The notes beneath the pieces were generated by a model, which was not told where the DNA came from, ran no database searches, and saw nothing but the letters and a program-made list of their open reading frames with translations. From the NCBI RefSeq assembly GCF_033708015.1, contig NZ_CP137921.1, forward strand, positions 1-64,000: 64,000 nt of DNA, in the 5' to 3' direction. Each line of letters begins with the position of its first letter. The first letter of the stretch is position 1. Origin of the DNA: Proteus vulgaris (GTDB lineage: Bacteria; Pseudomonadota; Gammaproteobacteria; Enterobacterales; Enterobacteriaceae). Below are positions 16,372 through 24,477 of the stretch, piece after piece. The position numbers and the translations under genes are program-made.

Positions 16372-16707
16372 TTAGCTAAAGCATTCGCCGGTTTTAAAGT
16401 CGTAGCTGTAAGTGCCCATCAGATTGGCTTTTCGGCTTTTCTTGCCATTGGTGTTTGCTGGCGCTTTAGGGGTCGCAAGTACGCCATAGAACAGGATACC
16501 AACAAGTGCCGCTTGCCACGCGAAAACAGCAACCAGAATCCAAAAAGCAGCAGCCAGAACCGGCAGTTTGTGCAGAAGGTTGAGCACCGACTTGGCCCAA
16601 ATCACTGCCGGGATAGCCAGCACTGCGTAACCCCAGTTGGTGGCCTCAAGCATAGCCAGGCCAAGAATAACAACAGCCATCAGCGCGATATTCAGTACAT
16701 GTTTCAT
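16372..16707 (-). CDS. Hypothetical membrane protein
   Basis: A 111-residue protein with three hydrophobic segments (about residues 5-25, 27-45 and 50-75) and a basic C-terminal tail with APANTNGKKSRKANL. The start at 16707 was chosen because AGGAGAG lies nine bases upstream; ATG 16713 is the alternative. It is transcribed convergently with the 15-16.3 kb operon and divergently from the DUF1643 gene. Confidence 0.6.
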   Translation of the reverse strand: MKHVLNIALMAVVILGLAMLEATNWGYAVLAIPAVIWAKSVLNLLHKLPVLAAAFWILVAVFAWQAALVGILFYGVLATPKAPANTNGKKSRKANLMGTYSYDFKTGECFS

Positions 16708-16740
16708 GGTCATCTCTCCTTTTCAACTTACACTTTTATC

Positions 16741-16773
16741 CTATCACAGCATTAAAAAATGCAACTGTGAAAG
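16741..16773. promoter_or_regulatory. Divergent CACAG..CTGTG operator-like palindrome
   Basis: ATCACAGCAT-N6-ATGCAACTGTGA lies between divergent genes at 16707 and 16804. It is a looser relative of the TTTACAG..CTGTAAA motif. Confidence 0.45.
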
Positions 16774-16803
16774 GGCATTTTTCATTCAAAAAGAGGTGAC
16801 ACT

Positions 16804-17292
16804 TTGAGTGCAATTATCAGCAAGTGCGGCATGTACAGATACCGTCTGGAAAGGGATGTGCAACCCGAAGGCCTTGTGTTCGGTTATTTTGGTGTAAACG
16901 GCTCTACGGCCACGGCCACCGAGGACGATCACACGGTCAGAAAGTGGATAGGGTTTACCAAGGTCAACGGAGGGAGGCGATTCATAGTCGGTAATGCTTT
17001 TGCTTTTCGGGCGACCGACGTTCGAGAGCTGGCTACGGCGGTTGATCCTGTCGGGCCTGAAAATGAAATCCACTTGGAAAGGATTATTCGGGATGCTGAT
17101 GTCTTGGTGCCCTGCTGGGGGAGCCGAACTAAGCTGCCTAAGTCTTTGCATGTTCATTTGGACAGGCTTTTAGAGCAGCTCGTTGCATCTGGGAAGCCGG
17201 TATTGGCATTTGGCGTGACTGGTTCGGGGGACCCGAAGCACCCACTAATGCTTGGATATTCGACAAAACTTGTGCCCTGGGGAGGAAAATAA
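16804..17292 (+). CDS. DUF1643-family protein
   Basis: A 162-residue protein matching the DUF1643 pattern: CGMYRYRLER near the start, NGSTATATEDDHTVRKWIGF (about residues 34-53), NAFAFRATDVREL and DPVGPENE. It then has an ADVLVPCWG strand and LAFGVTGSGDPKHPLM at the end. The family is widespread in phages and plasmids but has no proven biochemical function. The start codon is TTG, with AGAGGTGA eight bases upstream. It is followed two bases later by another gene. Confidence 0.8.
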   Translation: MSAIISKCGMYRYRLERDVQPEGLVFGYFGVNGSTATATEDDHTVRKWIGFTKVNGGRRFIVGNAFAFRATDVRELATAVDPVGPENEIHLERIIRDADVLVPCWGSRTKLPKSLHVHLDRLLEQLVASGKPVLAFGVTGSGDPKHPLMLGYSTKLVPWGGK

Positions 17293-17294
17293 TT

Positions 17295-17792
17295 ATGTCG
17301 ATGCTTGAAGCACGTTACTTCGTGGCAAAGATAAGCGATGCACAGGCCGTGCTCTGCGATGAGGAGCTGGCGACACTGGAAAGGCTGATCCGGAAGGTTG
17401 ATGATGGCCGCAGAGCAAATGGCAAGAGCTCGCTTACTTGCGTTGTTGTCGAAGAAGATTGGCCGAACTGGCAGCAAACGGTTGACTCTGTACTTTCACT
17501 TGCTGACGGGAAAGACAACGATTGGACCAATGCCACACCAGAACAAATCAAGGCCTTTTGGGTCGATGACTCAGTTTGGAAAACTCTGGATGGCCGGGAT
17601 AAATGGATTGAAGATCTCGACCTGCTGGTGGACGGTTCCCCGGTGGCTTCTGAGTGGGAACCTTTTGGCTTGGAATCAGGGCAGTCTGTCGTCATACGAG
17701 GCGGATGGATAGAAGGGAATGCCTTGAGTGATGATGGCGTACCGCTAGTGCAGGCATTCGTCGCTTGGAAACAGGGCCAAGACAACCACTAA
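17295..17792 (+). CDS. Hypothetical protein
   Basis: A 165-residue acidic soluble protein starting at ATG 17295 behind GAGGAAAATAATT. The C-terminal half contains SGQSVVIRGGWIEGN. No recognised motif. It is in an operon with the DUF1643 gene and is followed by an intrinsic terminator. Confidence 0.55.
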   Translation: MSMLEARYFVAKISDAQAVLCDEELATLERLIRKVDDGRRANGKSSLTCVVVEEDWPNWQQTVDSVLSLADGKDNDWTNATPEQIKAFWVDDSVWKTLDGRDKWIEDLDLLVDGSPVASEWEPFGLESGQSVVIRGGWIEGNALSDDGVPLVQAFVAWKQGQDNH

Positions 17793-17812
17793 AGGAAAAT
17801 TACTTCGGAAGG

Positions 17813-17835
17813 GCGGCTATGGCCGCTTTCTTTTT
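17813..17835 (+). terminator. Intrinsic terminator
   Basis: GCGGCTATGGCCGC stem-loop followed by TTTCTTTTT. Confidence 0.7.
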
Positions 17836-17839
17836 AATA

Positions 17840-17868
17840 TTTACAGCATCACATAATGATACTATGAT
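17840..17868 (+). promoter_or_regulatory. Promoter-operator, TTTACAG type
   Basis: TTTACAGCATCACATAATGA followed by TACTATGATG, upstream of the zinc-finger gene at 17896. It shares the TTTACAG-CATCA..ATGA core with the other backbone sites. Confidence 0.5.
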
Positions 17869-17895
17869 GTTGTTAATTTACTTGGGGAGGCGCTT

Positions 17896-18159
17896 ATGCT
17901 CACTGCTAAATGTATAGGGTGCGGATGCACCGATGATCACGCTTGTGTTGAAAACGGTCAACCGTGTCACTGGCTTCGCGTGAATAGAGTGGAAGGTATC
18001 GGGGTCTGCTCTTCGTGCCCGGATGCTCTCAATCAATTCGCATCGACCAGCCAGGAACAAGCAACTGGACAGGATGACTACCGGAACAGTCCAGAATGGA
18101 AGGATTTTTCATCACGCATTGGTAATGCACTATGCGGGGGCCGGAGCAAAGCAAAGTAA
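17896..18159 (+). CDS. Small Cys-rich zinc-binding protein
   Basis: An 87-residue protein with CIGCGCTDDHAC (about residues 5-16), CHW (about 24-26) and CSSCPD (about 38-43). This is the Cys pattern of small phage/plasmid zinc proteins that read CxxCxCtddxAC..CxW..CsxC. ATG follows GGGAGGCGCTT. It is monocistronic between a promoter-operator and a terminator. Function unknown. Confidence 0.65.
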   Translation: MLTAKCIGCGCTDDHACVENGQPCHWLRVNRVEGIGVCSSCPDALNQFASTSQEQATGQDDYRNSPEWKDFSSRIGNALCGGRSKAK

Positions 18160-18162
18160 GGT

Positions 18163-18186
18163 AAAAACGGCTATGCCGTTTTTTAT
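18163..18186 (+). terminator. Intrinsic terminator
   Basis: AAAACGGC-TAT-GCCGTTTT hairpin with a T run after the zinc-protein gene. Confidence 0.75.
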
Positions 18187-18192
18187 TTGTCT

Positions 18193-18221
18193 ATTACGGC
18201 ATCACATTATAAGCCTGTAAA
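18193..18221 (+). promoter_or_regulatory. Degenerate promoter-operator, TTTACAG type
   Basis: ATTACGGCATCACATTATAA..CTGTAAA keeps both outer arms with changes in the core. It lies 130 bases before the coiled-coil gene. Confidence 0.4.
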
Positions 18222-18236
18222 TGCTGAATCTGTAAT

Positions 18237-18251
18237 TGCCCAAAATGGGCG
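18237..18251. promoter_or_regulatory. TGCCCAAAATGGGCG inverted repeat
   Basis: The exact 15 bp recurs at 57221. It lies 70 bases before a TTTCACATGTGAAA palindrome. Confidence 0.4.
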
Positions 18252-18320
18252 TGAGCAGGGGCGGGGTGTGAGGTCGTTCTAAGGCAAAATACTTTGTACT
18301 GGCAGAACAAAGAAAGAATG

Positions 18321-18340
18321 AACTTTCACATGTGAAAGTT
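18321..18340. promoter_or_regulatory. Dispersed palindrome, copy 6
   Basis: AACTTTCACATGTGAAAGTT, 14 bases before the coiled-coil gene; it overlaps the leader. Confidence 0.65.
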
Positions 18341-18353
18341 TTTGGGGTACGGG

Positions 18354-19286
18354 ATGGAACAAGCAATTCAAAGTTACTTGGCTGACGACCGGCAATATCA
18401 AGACAGGATTACCGCAGCTCTCAGCCAGGTTGAAGAGAAAGGTGCAGAGTACGAAGCTCTTTGCCAACAGCGTGCTCAGTTGGGGATCTGGCAAAAAATT
18501 ATAACGTTCTGGCAGTTTCGTCGAGACATCGCCGTTATACGTTCAGCACTAAAAGGCCATAACAGCGATTTGCGGTATTTGCGCCGTGGGAGAGACCAGC
18601 TCAAAGAGGGATTGGTTTCTCGGGCCGTGAAGCAAGCGATTGACGGTAGCCAGATTCTGGAACGAATCACCCAAGCTCAAGATAGGCTTGACGCCGCATC
18701 TCGACTCCACGAGAGCAACAAGCGACTGGTGGACATGGGGCAAAAAGCCTTACGTGAAATCAGTGAGGCCTCTTCCAGTGTTTCATCAGCACAAACAATG
18801 GAGGTTCTCGACCTTGTGACTGACAACAAGGGCATTTCCGTCATGTCGTCGATGTCAAACTCCTCGGCCAGCAGTGAAATAGACGATGCGAAGAGAGCTG
18901 TGAAAGCCTTCGCAAATGCGCTGGGGGATCATCGTGACATTGTGGGCTCACTGCACCACTCAATGGCAACTGAGTTTATCGATCTGGGTATGGACTTTGC
19001 CGGTTTGAATGATGGTTTCGACTTTGGGAGCGTCTTCTCGCTGTTCAGCTTGTCGTCTGCCAGTTCCTCTCTGGACAAAGTAGAGTCTCGCGTTGAATCT
19101 CTGATGCCAGATCTAAGACGAGCCGCCTCCAATTCGGCAGCAGAGTATGCCCGTGTTAACGAAGAGTTCTTTGGCCTGAAACAACAGGCCTGTTGCCAAG
19201 TGCATGAGTTGCTGGTGACAAATGGTATAGACGTGTCAGTCAAGCGCGTTGAGTCCGCCGTGAACAGCTACAGAGTTGGAAGGTGA
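18354..19286 (+). CDS. Hypothetical coiled-coil protein
   Basis: A 310-residue soluble protein dominated by helices. Coiled-coil-like stretches lie at about residues 10-45, 75-110 and 225-285. A central Ser/Ala-rich, less ordered part (EASSSVSSAQTMEVLD, SSMSNSSASSEI) separates them. There is no signal peptide. It sits just upstream of the Ycf46-like AAA+ ATPase, behind a separate promoter-operator, and may belong to that module as a scaffold. The start ATG 18354 is preceded by GGGGTACGGG. Confidence 0.55.
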   Translation: MEQAIQSYLADDRQYQDRITAALSQVEEKGAEYEALCQQRAQLGIWQKIITFWQFRRDIAVIRSALKGHNSDLRYLRRGRDQLKEGLVSRAVKQAIDGSQILERITQAQDRLDAASRLHESNKRLVDMGQKALREISEASSSVSSAQTMEVLDLVTDNKGISVMSSMSNSSASSEIDDAKRAVKAFANALGDHRDIVGSLHHSMATEFIDLGMDFAGLNDGFDFGSVFSLFSLSSASSSLDKVESRVESLMPDLRRAASNSAAEYARVNEEFFGLKQQACCQVHELLVTNGIDVSVKRVESAVNSYRVGR

Positions 19287-19288
19287 TA

Positions 19289-19317
19289 TTTACAGCATCA
19301 TAAAATGAACTTATGAT
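19289..19317 (+). promoter_or_regulatory. Promoter-operator of the AAA+ module
   Basis: TTTACAGCATCATAAAATGA followed by ACTTATGATG, 40 bases before the AAA+ ATPase gene. It has the same core as the sites at 15026 and 57086. Confidence 0.55.
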
Positions 19318-19359
19318 GTGAGGTGATCAACAAGTCGAAATTTATTTAAAGGATAAGCG

Positions 19360-20823
19360 ATGAGCGATATTACACAGCAAATGGACAAACTTGAGATTCC
19401 AATCAAGTTGTCCTTTCCAGTCATCAACGTTAGCACTTTTGAGCTGGGCCGCGCAGAGAGCGTTTTCTCTGACATTGCAAAGAAAGTCGGCAAGCACTTT
19501 ATTGTAATGCCATTCAAGAAGCTGCCTGATCCAGGCACGATGAAGGCAATGGTGGACGAGTCCAAGAAGTCCTCCAAAAACGGAGTTGTCGTGTTCGACA
19601 CTTTCTTTTTCGACCGCCAACGTGCAAACCCGGAAACACTCCCAGCCCTCAAGTCATCACTGACCTATCTGGAGAATGAGGGGATCAACTACATCATCGC
19701 TGGCAAAGACGTCTTCAATGAAGAGTTCGTTTATCACATCGATCTCCCGGCTATGAGCAATCAGGAAATCCTGAAACTGCTCCAGACCTGTGAAGATAAC
19801 GTGAAAGATGGTGGAGTCTTCGAGAGCAACGAACGTGCTGTCATCGCAAACCACGCCTTGGGCTTGTCACACACCCAGATGAAGAACGTCTTCACCTACT
19901 CCGCTTACTTGAAATTCAAGGGTGAAGAATACCTGGGCGAGATCCGAAAAGAAAAAGCTCACATCTTGCGTGATGTCGGCCTCGATGTGCTTGAGGCCAT
20001 TGATATTGGGAATGTCGGTGGTCTCGAAAACCTCAAGGAGTTCCTCCAGATACGTAAAGCCGGTTGGGACAAAGACCTTCCGGTAAAAGGTGTCCTTCTG
20101 GCCGGTGTACCTGGTGGTGGTAAATCGCTGACGGCAAAAGCCGCTGCCGGTGTACTTGGCACTACCTTGGTTCGCCTGGATATGGGCCGTTTCTATAGCA
20201 AGTATCTCGGTGAAACCGAGCGCCAGTTCAATCGTGCATTGCAGACCATTGAGCAGATCGCACCCGTTGTTGTGTTGATTGACGAGATGGAGAAGTTTTT
20301 TGGTAATGCCGATGGCGAACACGAAGTATCCAAGCGCCTGCTGGGCTCTTTCCTCTACTGGCTTCAAGAGCGCAAGAAGAAGATCTTCATTGTGGCGACG
20401 GCCAACCGGGTTCAGTCGCTGCCTCCTGAATTGATGCGAGCTGGCCGCTGGGACCGAGCATTCTTCATTGATCTGCCAAGTGTGGCTGAGCGCCAGAAGA
20501 TTTTTGAGATCCACCTCGCCAAGCAGAAGGCCAACATCGCCGCGTTCGATATGCCTACGCTACTTCGTACCACCGAGGGATACACCGGGGCAGAGATTGA
20601 ACAGGCCGTCATTGACGCGATGTATCTGGCGAACGCTCAGGACAAAGAGCTCAACAATGAAGCGCTGGTGGATGCGGTCACTCGCATTACCCCGACCAGT
20701 GAAACTCGCCGGGAAGACATCAACCAGATTCGCAGTTTGCGGGATCAAGGCTTCTATCCGGCCAATAACTTCGATGTTCAAGAGCAGAATGGCTCTGGAC
20801 GCAAACTTGCCATCGAGGACTAA
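19360..20823 (+). CDS. Ycf46-family AAA+ ATPase
   Basis: A 487-residue AAA+ ATPase. The N-terminal ~200 residues lack a known enzyme motif but have the layout of Ycf46 proteins (VVVFDTFFF strand, then a helical lid ending in KEKAHILRDVGLDVLE). The ATPase core begins at NVGGLENLKEFLQIR. Walker A is GVPGGGKS (about 249-256), Walker B VVLIDEME (about 304-311), sensor-1 ATAN and the arginine-finger region RAGRWDR (about 360). A C-terminal lid has GYTGAEIEQAVIDAM. Ycf46 is conserved in cyanobacteria and some plastids and has no settled biochemical role. The genes downstream are Ycf35/DUF1257 and DUF2997, its usual company, which supports the call. Confidence 0.85.
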   Translation: MSDITQQMDKLEIPIKLSFPVINVSTFELGRAESVFSDIAKKVGKHFIVMPFKKLPDPGTMKAMVDESKKSSKNGVVVFDTFFFDRQRANPETLPALKSSLTYLENEGINYIIAGKDVFNEEFVYHIDLPAMSNQEILKLLQTCEDNVKDGGVFESNERAVIANHALGLSHTQMKNVFTYSAYLKFKGEEYLGEIRKEKAHILRDVGLDVLEAIDIGNVGGLENLKEFLQIRKAGWDKDLPVKGVLLAGVPGGGKSLTAKAAAGVLGTTLVRLDMGRFYSKYLGETERQFNRALQTIEQIAPVVVLIDEMEKFFGNADGEHEVSKRLLGSFLYWLQERKKKIFIVATANRVQSLPPELMRAGRWDRAFFIDLPSVAERQKIFEIHLAKQKANIAAFDMPTLLRTTEGYTGAEIEQAVIDAMYLANAQDKELNNEALVDAVTRITPTSETRREDINQIRSLRDQGFYPANNFDVQEQNGSGRKLAIED

Positions 20824-20826
20824 GCG

Positions 20827-20973
20827 ATGGAGTGGATTTTTTGGACTGCTCTTGCTGTGTCATTGATATTCCACTCAGAAGTCAGCGACTTAATCAATGC
20901 TCTAGCTGAGTGGGCTAGGGAGCGAGCTGGTGCGGCCAGGAGAGAGCATCAAAACGGCAGAGAGGAGAATTGA
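20827..20973 (+). CDS. Small membrane-anchored protein
   Basis: A 48-residue protein starting three bases after the ATPase stop: MEWIFWTALAVSLIF hydrophobic start, then a charged helix ending NGREEN. Position, codon use and the following ribosome site (AGAGGAG inside its end) support it as a real gene. It could anchor the ATPase at the membrane; that is inference. Confidence 0.55.
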   Translation: MEWIFWTALAVSLIFHSEVSDLINALAEWARERAGAARREHQNGREEN

Positions 20974-20978
20974 CCGTT

Positions 20979-21308
20979 ATGTACAAACAAGACATTGAGA
21001 AGGGGATTGAGCTGCTCAAGCTGTGCAGCAAACTCCAGTCAGAAAAAGATGGAGTGGATAGACCAGAGCCTCTGGTTATCGACAAGAGTAAGGTGCTGGA
21101 CCAGTTCGCCCGAGACGTTTCCACATCGATCACCTACATGAGTTCGTTGTTCAAGCTCATCCCCATGATGGAAAACCTTACCGAGCTTGGCCGAAAGCTG
21201 GAGAAAGAAGGAAAGATCGAAGTTTCTCTCGGGCAAGACTATTCCATTGCCGCGCTTAACTTTGTTATGTCGGAACACGGCATGACACCCGAAACAACTC
21301 AGGAGTGA
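20979..21308 (+). CDS. Hypothetical helical protein of the Ycf46 module
   Basis: A 109-residue helical protein without recognised motifs. ATG at 20979 is preceded by AGAGGAG; a TTG nine bases earlier is the alternative start. It lies between the ATPase and the DUF1257 gene, four bases from the latter, so it is probably co-expressed. Confidence 0.55.
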   Translation: MYKQDIEKGIELLKLCSKLQSEKDGVDRPEPLVIDKSKVLDQFARDVSTSITYMSSLFKLIPMMENLTELGRKLEKEGKIEVSLGQDYSIAALNFVMSEHGMTPETTQE

Positions 21309-21312
21309 TGAG

Positions 21313-21705
21313 ATGAGCCATATCGTAAAAGGCAAGGTGCAGGTCGCCTACAAAGACAAAGAGCTGCTGTTGAAGGCTCTGGAGGGAGTTGGCGTTGTTG
21401 TTGAAAACGAAAAGCTGTACCGCGTGGGCGCTGGCTACACCTTCGAGAAATACCCGATTGTTCTGATCGACCAGAACAACAAGGAGCACCGGATTGGCTA
21501 CAAGGAAAAAAACGGTGTTTGGGAGCAGTACCAGGAAAACTACGGCTCTTATGGCCGCTGGACGCAGCAGGCAAGCAGCAAGGTGCAGGATCGCTACATT
21601 GCCTTCCACTACGAGCAGCAGTTGAAAGAGGAAGGTTTCAGCGTGACGGTGAAGCAGCATCACGATGGCACTTTGGAACTGGAAGCTGAGGAAGCTGTTT
21701 GGTAA
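21313..21705 (+). CDS. Ycf35-like DUF1257 protein
   Basis: A 130-residue protein matching the DUF1257/Ycf35 pattern. It begins MSHIVKGKVQVAYKDKELLL, has the ALEGVGVVV helix-strand, an IGYKEKNGVWE strand pair and a C-terminal GFSVTVKQHHDGTLELE. The family is found in cyanobacteria, plastids and scattered bacteria, phages and plasmids, usually near a Ycf46 ATPase and DUF2997. Biochemical function unknown. ATG is preceded by CAGGAGTGATGAG. Confidence 0.8.
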   Translation: MSHIVKGKVQVAYKDKELLLKALEGVGVVVENEKLYRVGAGYTFEKYPIVLIDQNNKEHRIGYKEKNGVWEQYQENYGSYGRWTQQASSKVQDRYIAFHYEQQLKEEGFSVTVKQHHDGTLELEAEEAVW

Positions 21706-21753
21706 TAGCGCCAAGGCAATCAGATTAGTTGAACTTAACGACGAGGTGACAAA

Positions 21754-21948
21754 GTGAAAAAGGTAAACATCAAGATCAAGGGCGGCAAGATTGCTGCCGA
21801 TTTCACGGGGTTTCAGGGTAAGACCTGTGAAGCGCTGGAACAGCGTATTCGCCCGGAAGAGCTCGAAGTCGAAGAAAAAGAGCTGAAACCCGAGTACCAC
21901 TTCAATGCTGGTCAAACCCAGCACGAAACGGAACAGAACGAATGGTGA
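21754..21948 (+). CDS. DUF2997-family small protein
   Basis: A 64-residue protein with a GTG start behind GAGGTGACAAA. Residues 1-28 (KKVNIKIKGGKIAADFTGFQ then GKTCEALEQ) are the DUF2997 signature of a two-strand, Gly, GF-GK-C-helix unit. The C-terminus is Glu-rich. In other genomes DUF2997 accompanies DUF1257 and the Ycf46 ATPase. The stop overlaps the next start. Confidence 0.8.
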   Translation: MKKVNIKIKGGKIAADFTGFQGKTCEALEQRIRPEELEVEEKELKPEYHFNAGQTQHETEQNEW

Positions 21949-23126
21949 TGAGAAGGACAGGGCGCGTCCCCCTTCTTTTGCTGGTTGGTCTCATGGTCGC
22001 AGCTCCTGCGGCCTTTGCCAGTGACTTTGTGACTGGCGTTATGGTGGGGCAAATGCTCTCAGATGACTCAGGCAGCAAGAAGATAGAGGACACTGGCCCG
22101 GAGAGCAAAACGGTCATTGATTACCATGACGGTCAGCCAGTTGTGACCAAAGTGGAGGCCTTCAAAAGCAATAAATGGCGCAAACTGGATGGCCCTCAGG
22201 GCGGCTATTTTGTTTGCCCAGGTGAATACCGTAGCTATTCGGGAAGGCTGCGATGCCGTATTCATGATGACGGGTTTAATGGCTTTATGGGCGGTATGAC
22301 TGATGCTCAGGAGCTGCCGCTCCAAGAAGCTCTGACCAAGTTGGAAGGTAAACCCATCTCCCTGCAAACCATTGAAGTCCACGGCAACAACCTGGCAGTC
22401 AAATACCAGTTAGCACCACCAGCACAAACGCACGTCAAAACTCAGGATCTGGGGGTGGTCAAGCAGGATGGTGAAACGCAGAAGGCTGCCAGCCAACAAT
22501 CAGCGTCATCCATAGTGACTGCACCAAAGAGTGAACCTCCCAAGCAGATTAATGCTGCACAAGACACTGACCGCAATACCAGTGCGTTTCAAAGTCCGTT
22601 CGAGGAGGTAAGTGACTCCATGATCGGTCTAATGGATAGCTCTTTCGTCAAAGTCATAGCGGGATTGATGCTGGTGTTTGGGGTTGCTAGTGGAATTATG
22701 AGGCAGAGCCCATCAGGAATTGTGATGGGGATAATGCCTGCAATTATGATCATGACCGCGCCAACGGTTATTCGTACCGTATTCGATACAGGCGCGGCCA
22801 GTACCAAGCCAGTGGAAGATAGCGGAAGCTCATTTCCTTTCTTCTTGGTGGCAATAGTACCGGTGCTGATTTTCTTTGCCTATAGAGCTTTTATGAATAA
22901 CCGGAGCGACTCCGAAATTGATGAGTTGTTAAGAGAAGCCCGACGTGCAGAAAGGGCTGAACGACCAAGCAATGAGCCTCCCTCAGTGGATGAACTCCGT
23001 GAGCGCCAGCAACAAAACACAGAAAGAGAACCGGTGGTTGTCAGCTCATCAGCTCCGGCACCAAAGGTGCAAAAGGAAGAGCCAATCGAAGTACAGCCAG
23101 GCAAGCGCAAAATTATTTTGGATTAG
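21948..23126 (+). CDS. Hypothetical exported membrane protein with KRKIILD tail
   Basis: A 392-residue protein. An N-terminal signal sequence (cleavage likely after AFA, about residue 22) is followed by a soluble periplasmic-type part with Cys at the GYFVCPGEY..LRCRIH region. Two or three hydrophobic segments follow (about 238-290 and 300-318). The C-terminal ~80 residues are charged and cytoplasm-like and end in PGKRKIILD. The start is ATG 21948 overlapping the DUF2997 stop; ATG 21942 is also possible. The periplasmic part resembles that of the protein at 23482 (GYFVC/GFFIC, R..C..H/HCQK pattern). Confidence 0.6.
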   Translation: MRRTGRVPLLLLVGLMVAAPAAFASDFVTGVMVGQMLSDDSGSKKIEDTGPESKTVIDYHDGQPVVTKVEAFKSNKWRKLDGPQGGYFVCPGEYRSYSGRLRCRIHDDGFNGFMGGMTDAQELPLQEALTKLEGKPISLQTIEVHGNNLAVKYQLAPPAQTHVKTQDLGVVKQDGETQKAASQQSASSIVTAPKSEPPKQINAAQDTDRNTSAFQSPFEEVSDSMIGLMDSSFVKVIAGLMLVFGVASGIMRQSPSGIVMGIMPAIMIMTAPTVIRTVFDTGAASTKPVEDSGSSFPFFLVAIVPVLIFFAYRAFMNNRSDSEIDELLREARRAERAERPSNEPPSVDELRERQQQNTEREPVVVSSSAPAPKVQKEEPIEVQPGKRKIILD

Positions 23127-23137
23127 TGGGGTCGGTT

Positions 23138-23485
23138 ATGAGCAAAAAGCGCATCGTAATCAAAAATGGTGAGGTCTGCGGGTTTGCCGATGAGGTTTCC
23201 TTCAAAGGCCTTGAAGTGCAGGAATACAGTAAAACAAGGGTTTCGCGCATCGTGCCGACGAGCGGCATTCTAATGATTGCGTTCTATGTTATTCGCGGAC
23301 TTTGTTCAGACGAGTCAAAGATTGCGGCATGGACTCGTGTTTGGCGTTGCCAGTGGAAGGTGCTGATCGACGGTAAAAGCTATGGCCCATTCAGCAGTCG
23401 TGCGGATGCTATCTCGTTCGAGAAGGACGAGATCTACAAACAAGGCAAATTCTTTGCCGATGCCACTCACGAGGCGGCAGTATGA
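23138..23485 (+). CDS. Hypothetical protein
   Basis: A 115-residue basic soluble protein with ATG at 23138 behind GGGGTCGGTT. A VWRCQWKVLIDGKSYGPFSS segment forms likely beta strands. It overlaps the next gene by four bases (ATGA). Unknown function. Confidence 0.55.
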   Translation: MSKKRIVIKNGEVCGFADEVSFKGLEVQEYSKTRVSRIVPTSGILMIAFYVIRGLCSDESKIAAWTRVWRCQWKVLIDGKSYGPFSSRADAISFEKDEIYKQGKFFADATHEAAV

Positions 23486-23910
23486 TGACACGGGCGGCTA
23501 TGGCCGCTCTGTTATCCGCGTTGGTAATAGGCCTTGTGTCTGATTTGGCCGCACAAGAGCTGGTGGTAAGCCCGGTGGCTATAGACAAGTCCACTGAGGT
23601 GGAGAAAGAAGCTACCTTCCACAACCGCAAGTGGGTGTTAAGGACGGGGCAGGTTAGTGGATTCTTCATCTGCCAAGGAGATAACAAAGACATTTACTAC
23701 CGGCATGACAGGGTGGGCGCTCACTGCCAGAAGACATCGACTGGGTGGCGCAATGTACTGGGTCTCAGGGACGATGTTCCGGAAGTTGAGCTGAGCGTGT
23801 ACCTGGGGACCGTTGAAGGTGTCCCCGTGAAAGTCCTTCATCAGGAAGTGGATGGTTACGATCTGAAAGTGCAGTACAAGGTTGCACGTAAAGGGTCAGC
23901 AAATGAGTGA
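23482..23910 (+). CDS. Hypothetical periplasmic protein
   Basis: A 142-residue protein with a signal peptide (residues 1-24, cleavage near LAAQ). The mature part has GFFICQGDN and HCQKTSTGW, a two-Cys layout like the periplasmic domain of the gene at 21948, so the two may share a fold. The start overlaps the upstream stop and its end overlaps the next gene. Confidence 0.6.
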   Translation: MMTRAAMAALLSALVIGLVSDLAAQELVVSPVAIDKSTEVEKEATFHNRKWVLRTGQVSGFFICQGDNKDIYYRHDRVGAHCQKTSTGWRNVLGLRDDVPEVELSVYLGTVEGVPVKVLHQEVDGYDLKVQYKVARKGSANE

Positions 23911-24466
23911 GAGTGTGCGTCGGTCAACGCCGATGGTAAAGATTAAAGTCCTGCCGAGTTTCGTAGGGGTTCCCTTCCCGTCGGTGCTACTTATCGTTGC
24001 GGGGCTCCTTAATGGCCCTTTGTGGGGCTTTGCCGCATTCGTCTTTCATATCGTCATCAAGCGGTACATCTACAGAGAATACCGGAGGTTGCCATATCCG
24101 ATGCCAACCGGCTCAAGGCCTATGGATGAGTTGAGCGATCTCCTTGTAAAGGGGATACCGGAGGAATTTTTCCGGCGGCTTGACGCAGCTTGCAGCTCTG
24201 ATGCGTCAGTACAAATAACCTGCCCAAAGAAATACCGGCTGCTCAAAATGTCGTTGAATCGCTATGCCAACCGCGCTGGTTGTTACCCGCAGTTCCGGGA
24301 GGGGGATGAAATAGCGATTGAGGTAACAGAGCAGAGACCAAGAAAAGCAGGAGCAGGGAAGGGCTTTCCAAGTATTCAAGATCTGAAAGCGTCAGAGGGT
24401 GTTCTGAGTGAACCGGAGCAGCCTATCGAAATTCAGAAAGATAAGCGCAAGATTATCTTGGATTGA
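23903..24466 (+). CDS. Hypothetical membrane protein with KRKIILD tail
   Basis: A 187-residue protein with one hydrophobic region (about residues 22-55, possibly two spans) and a long cytoplasmic part with IQDLKASEG near the end. It finishes KDKRKIILD, the same tail as the otherwise different protein at 21948. ATG at 23903 overlaps the preceding gene by eight bases. Function unknown. Confidence 0.55.
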   Translation: MSESVRRSTPMVKIKVLPSFVGVPFPSVLLIVAGLLNGPLWGFAAFVFHIVIKRYIYREYRRLPYPMPTGSRPMDELSDLLVKGIPEEFFRRLDAACSSDASVQITCPKKYRLLKMSLNRYANRAGCYPQFREGDEIAIEVTEQRPRKAGAGKGFPSIQDLKASEGVLSEPEQPIEIQKDKRKIILD

Positions 24467-24477
24467 GGTGGGTTGGA

